In this document: piece by piece, positions 5,366 through 5,969 of the stretch
Numbering within the stretch: position 1 is the stretch's first letter
How the letters are laid out: every line of letters begins with the position of its first letter
From: Acidobacteriota bacterium
GTDB taxonomy: Bacteria > Acidobacteriota > UBA6911
DNA: 5,969 nucleotides
NCBI GenBank assembly: GCA_017860075.1
Contig: JAFNAH010000219.1
Span: forward strand, 1 to 5,969
Direction of reading: 5' to 3'
The notes under the pieces: generated by a model
What the model was told of the DNA's origin: nothing
Seen by the model: only the letters and a program-made list of their open reading frames with translations
The model's database searches: none
Position numbers and translations under genes: made by a program

Positions 5366-5714
5366 CGACAGTTCACACACCCTCCAGCCCGAGTTGATCG
5401 TTCACCGCATGATGGAGTTTCTGTTTGCACCCCAAGTAGCGTTCAGTAGTTTGTATGGAGCCCTGTGTCGGCGGCCTGATGCTCTACCTGGGGTGCCTCT
5501 GCTGTCCATTTTTGCTACCTTGCCTGCACCTCCATCTGCAGTCGGCACTTATGCCCGTTTTTCTGCAAACCGGAACCTGCAAAGCCAGACTCGGCCGTAA
5601 TGTCTTGTCGTAGTGAGCCTTAAACCCATCACAACAACACTCGATGACGGAAGCACCACCATCGGGTGTCCATTAAATTCTATTCAAAATAGTTATCGTT
5701 GCAGTAAAAAGTGC
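5366..5714. other. Non-coding stretch with a long-range inverted repeat
   Basis: No convincing gene is seen on either strand. A 68-residue plus-strand frame (5394-5600) has no ribosome-binding site and an unremarkable composition. GCACCCCAAGTAG (5427-5439) is complementary to CTACCTGGGGTGC (5484-5496) at 12 of 13 positions around a 44-nt loop. This could be a small structured RNA, a leader element, or the remains of a small repeat. Its role is unknown. Confidence 0.35.
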
Positions 5715-5742
5715 TTGACATTCAATTTTATTTTCATATTAT
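5715..5742 (+). promoter_or_regulatory. Sigma70-type promoter of the fasciclin gene
   Basis: TTGACA (5715-5720), a 16-nt spacer and TATTAT (5737-5742) match the -35 and -10 consensus at 6 of 6 and 5 of 6 positions. The region is AT-rich, unlike its surroundings. Transcription would start near 5749, leaving a leader of about 47 nt before ATG 5796. Confidence 0.75.
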
Positions 5743-5757
5743 TCAATAGAGTTGAAT
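5741..5757. promoter_or_regulatory. ATTCAA/TTGAAT palindrome over the -10 and start region, candidate operator
   Basis: ATTCAA (5741-5746) and TTGAAT (5752-5757) form a perfect inverted repeat with a 5-nt spacer, overlapping the end of the -10 box. Further ATTCAA copies lie at 5720-5725, 21 bp upstream and touching the -35 box, and at 5682-5687. A regulator binding here would block the promoter. The regulator is unknown, and AT-richness makes chance copies possible. Confidence 0.4.
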
Positions 5758-5795
5758 GGCTAAAGAATCAGAAACCGTATGCAAAGGGAGAAAGA

Positions 5796-5969
5796 ATGAG
5801 CAAATTCAAGGCAGTAACGATGATGGCAGCTGTGGTGGTTCTGGCTCTGGGAGCGTTTGGAGTGCAGACTTCTCGAGCGGTTTATCAGGCCAAAGACATA
5901 GTGGATACGGCCGTGGCCGCGGGACAGTTCAAGACGCTGGCAGCGGCGCTGACGGCAGCCGGACTGGTG
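5796..5969 (+). CDS. Exported fasciclin (FAS1) domain protein (3' partial)
   Basis: ATG 5796 has GGGAG 5 nt upstream (5786-5790), and the frame is open to the window edge, giving 58 residues. Residues 1-28 form a signal peptide: MSKFK, then a hydrophobic core (about 6-22, AVTMMAAVVVLALGAFG) and a likely cleavage after SRA (26-28). The mature part begins VYQAKDIVDTAVAAGQFKTLAAALTAAGLV in pattern (shown here in key part only), matching the start of FAS1 domains, where DIVDTA...F.TL..AL.AAGL precedes a VFAPTDEAF motif not reached here. FAS1 proteins are secreted or surface-bound and often adhesive; bacterial ones are usually about 160-190 residues. It has its own strong promoter and is not part of the transposon. 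The domain call is firm for so short a piece; the biological role is not known. Confidence 0.8.
   Translation, partial: MSKFKAVTMMAAVVVLALGAFGVQTSRAVYQAKDIVDTAVAAGQFKTLAAALTAAGLV

Noticed and set aside
5394..5600. Plus-strand frame of 68 codons right of the transposon
   Set aside because: It has no ribosome-binding site or recognisable motif and overlaps the inverted repeat; it is probably non-coding.

Overview
The window shows a bacterial accessory region. From left to right it holds the end of a replication-type ATPase gene, a small unrecognised gene, a large IS21-family transposable element on the minus strand, and the beginning of a secreted fasciclin-domain gene. Coding regions are GC-rich, while the promoter region at about 5660-5780 is AT-rich. 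The RepA/AAA-type ATPase with a C-terminal winged helix, the fasciclin protein and this IS21 type would fit an environmental bacterium such as an acidobacterium or proteobacterium. The sequence does not fix the taxon, so that placement is a low-confidence guess.

Left flank (1-1105). An ATPase gene open at the window edge ends at 624. The gap to 763 carries a perfect 11-bp hairpin (678-710) and a perfect 12-bp palindrome (739-750). A 108-residue protein of unknown function follows, apparently starting at TTG (764-1090).

Transposable element (about 1106-5365). Five genes lie on the minus strand in the order Zn-finger protein (5220-4744), ParB-like protein (4648-3542), istA (3771-2359), istB (2366-1368) and a 114-residue helical protein (1617-1273). 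IstA has a visible D-D-E triad, and IstB has intact Walker A and B motifs. The ends are marked by a 27-bp imperfect inverted repeat (1117-1143 and 5327-5353). A second copy of its inner half lies 24 bp further inside at both ends, which is the tandem terminal-repeat layout typical of IS21 elements. Exact tips and target duplication could not be fixed. istA and istB overlap by 8 nt, and the ParB-like frame overlaps istA by 230 nt. istB appears frameshifted in its last codons, so its frame runs on through the 114-residue gene. Three copies of a 10-mer, GGCGCGTGAC, cluster around the start of the ParB-like gene and are candidate binding sites.

A likely reading, not proven, is an IS21-type transposon carrying three accessory proteins. 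Two of them (ParB-like and Zn-finger) look DNA-binding and could regulate or target transposition.

Right flank (5366-5969). About 350 bp without a recognisable gene include a long-range inverted repeat. A strong sigma70-type promoter (TTGACA, 16 nt, TATTAT) follows, with overlapping ATTCAA half-sites. It drives a gene for an exported fasciclin (FAS1) protein cut off by the window edge.
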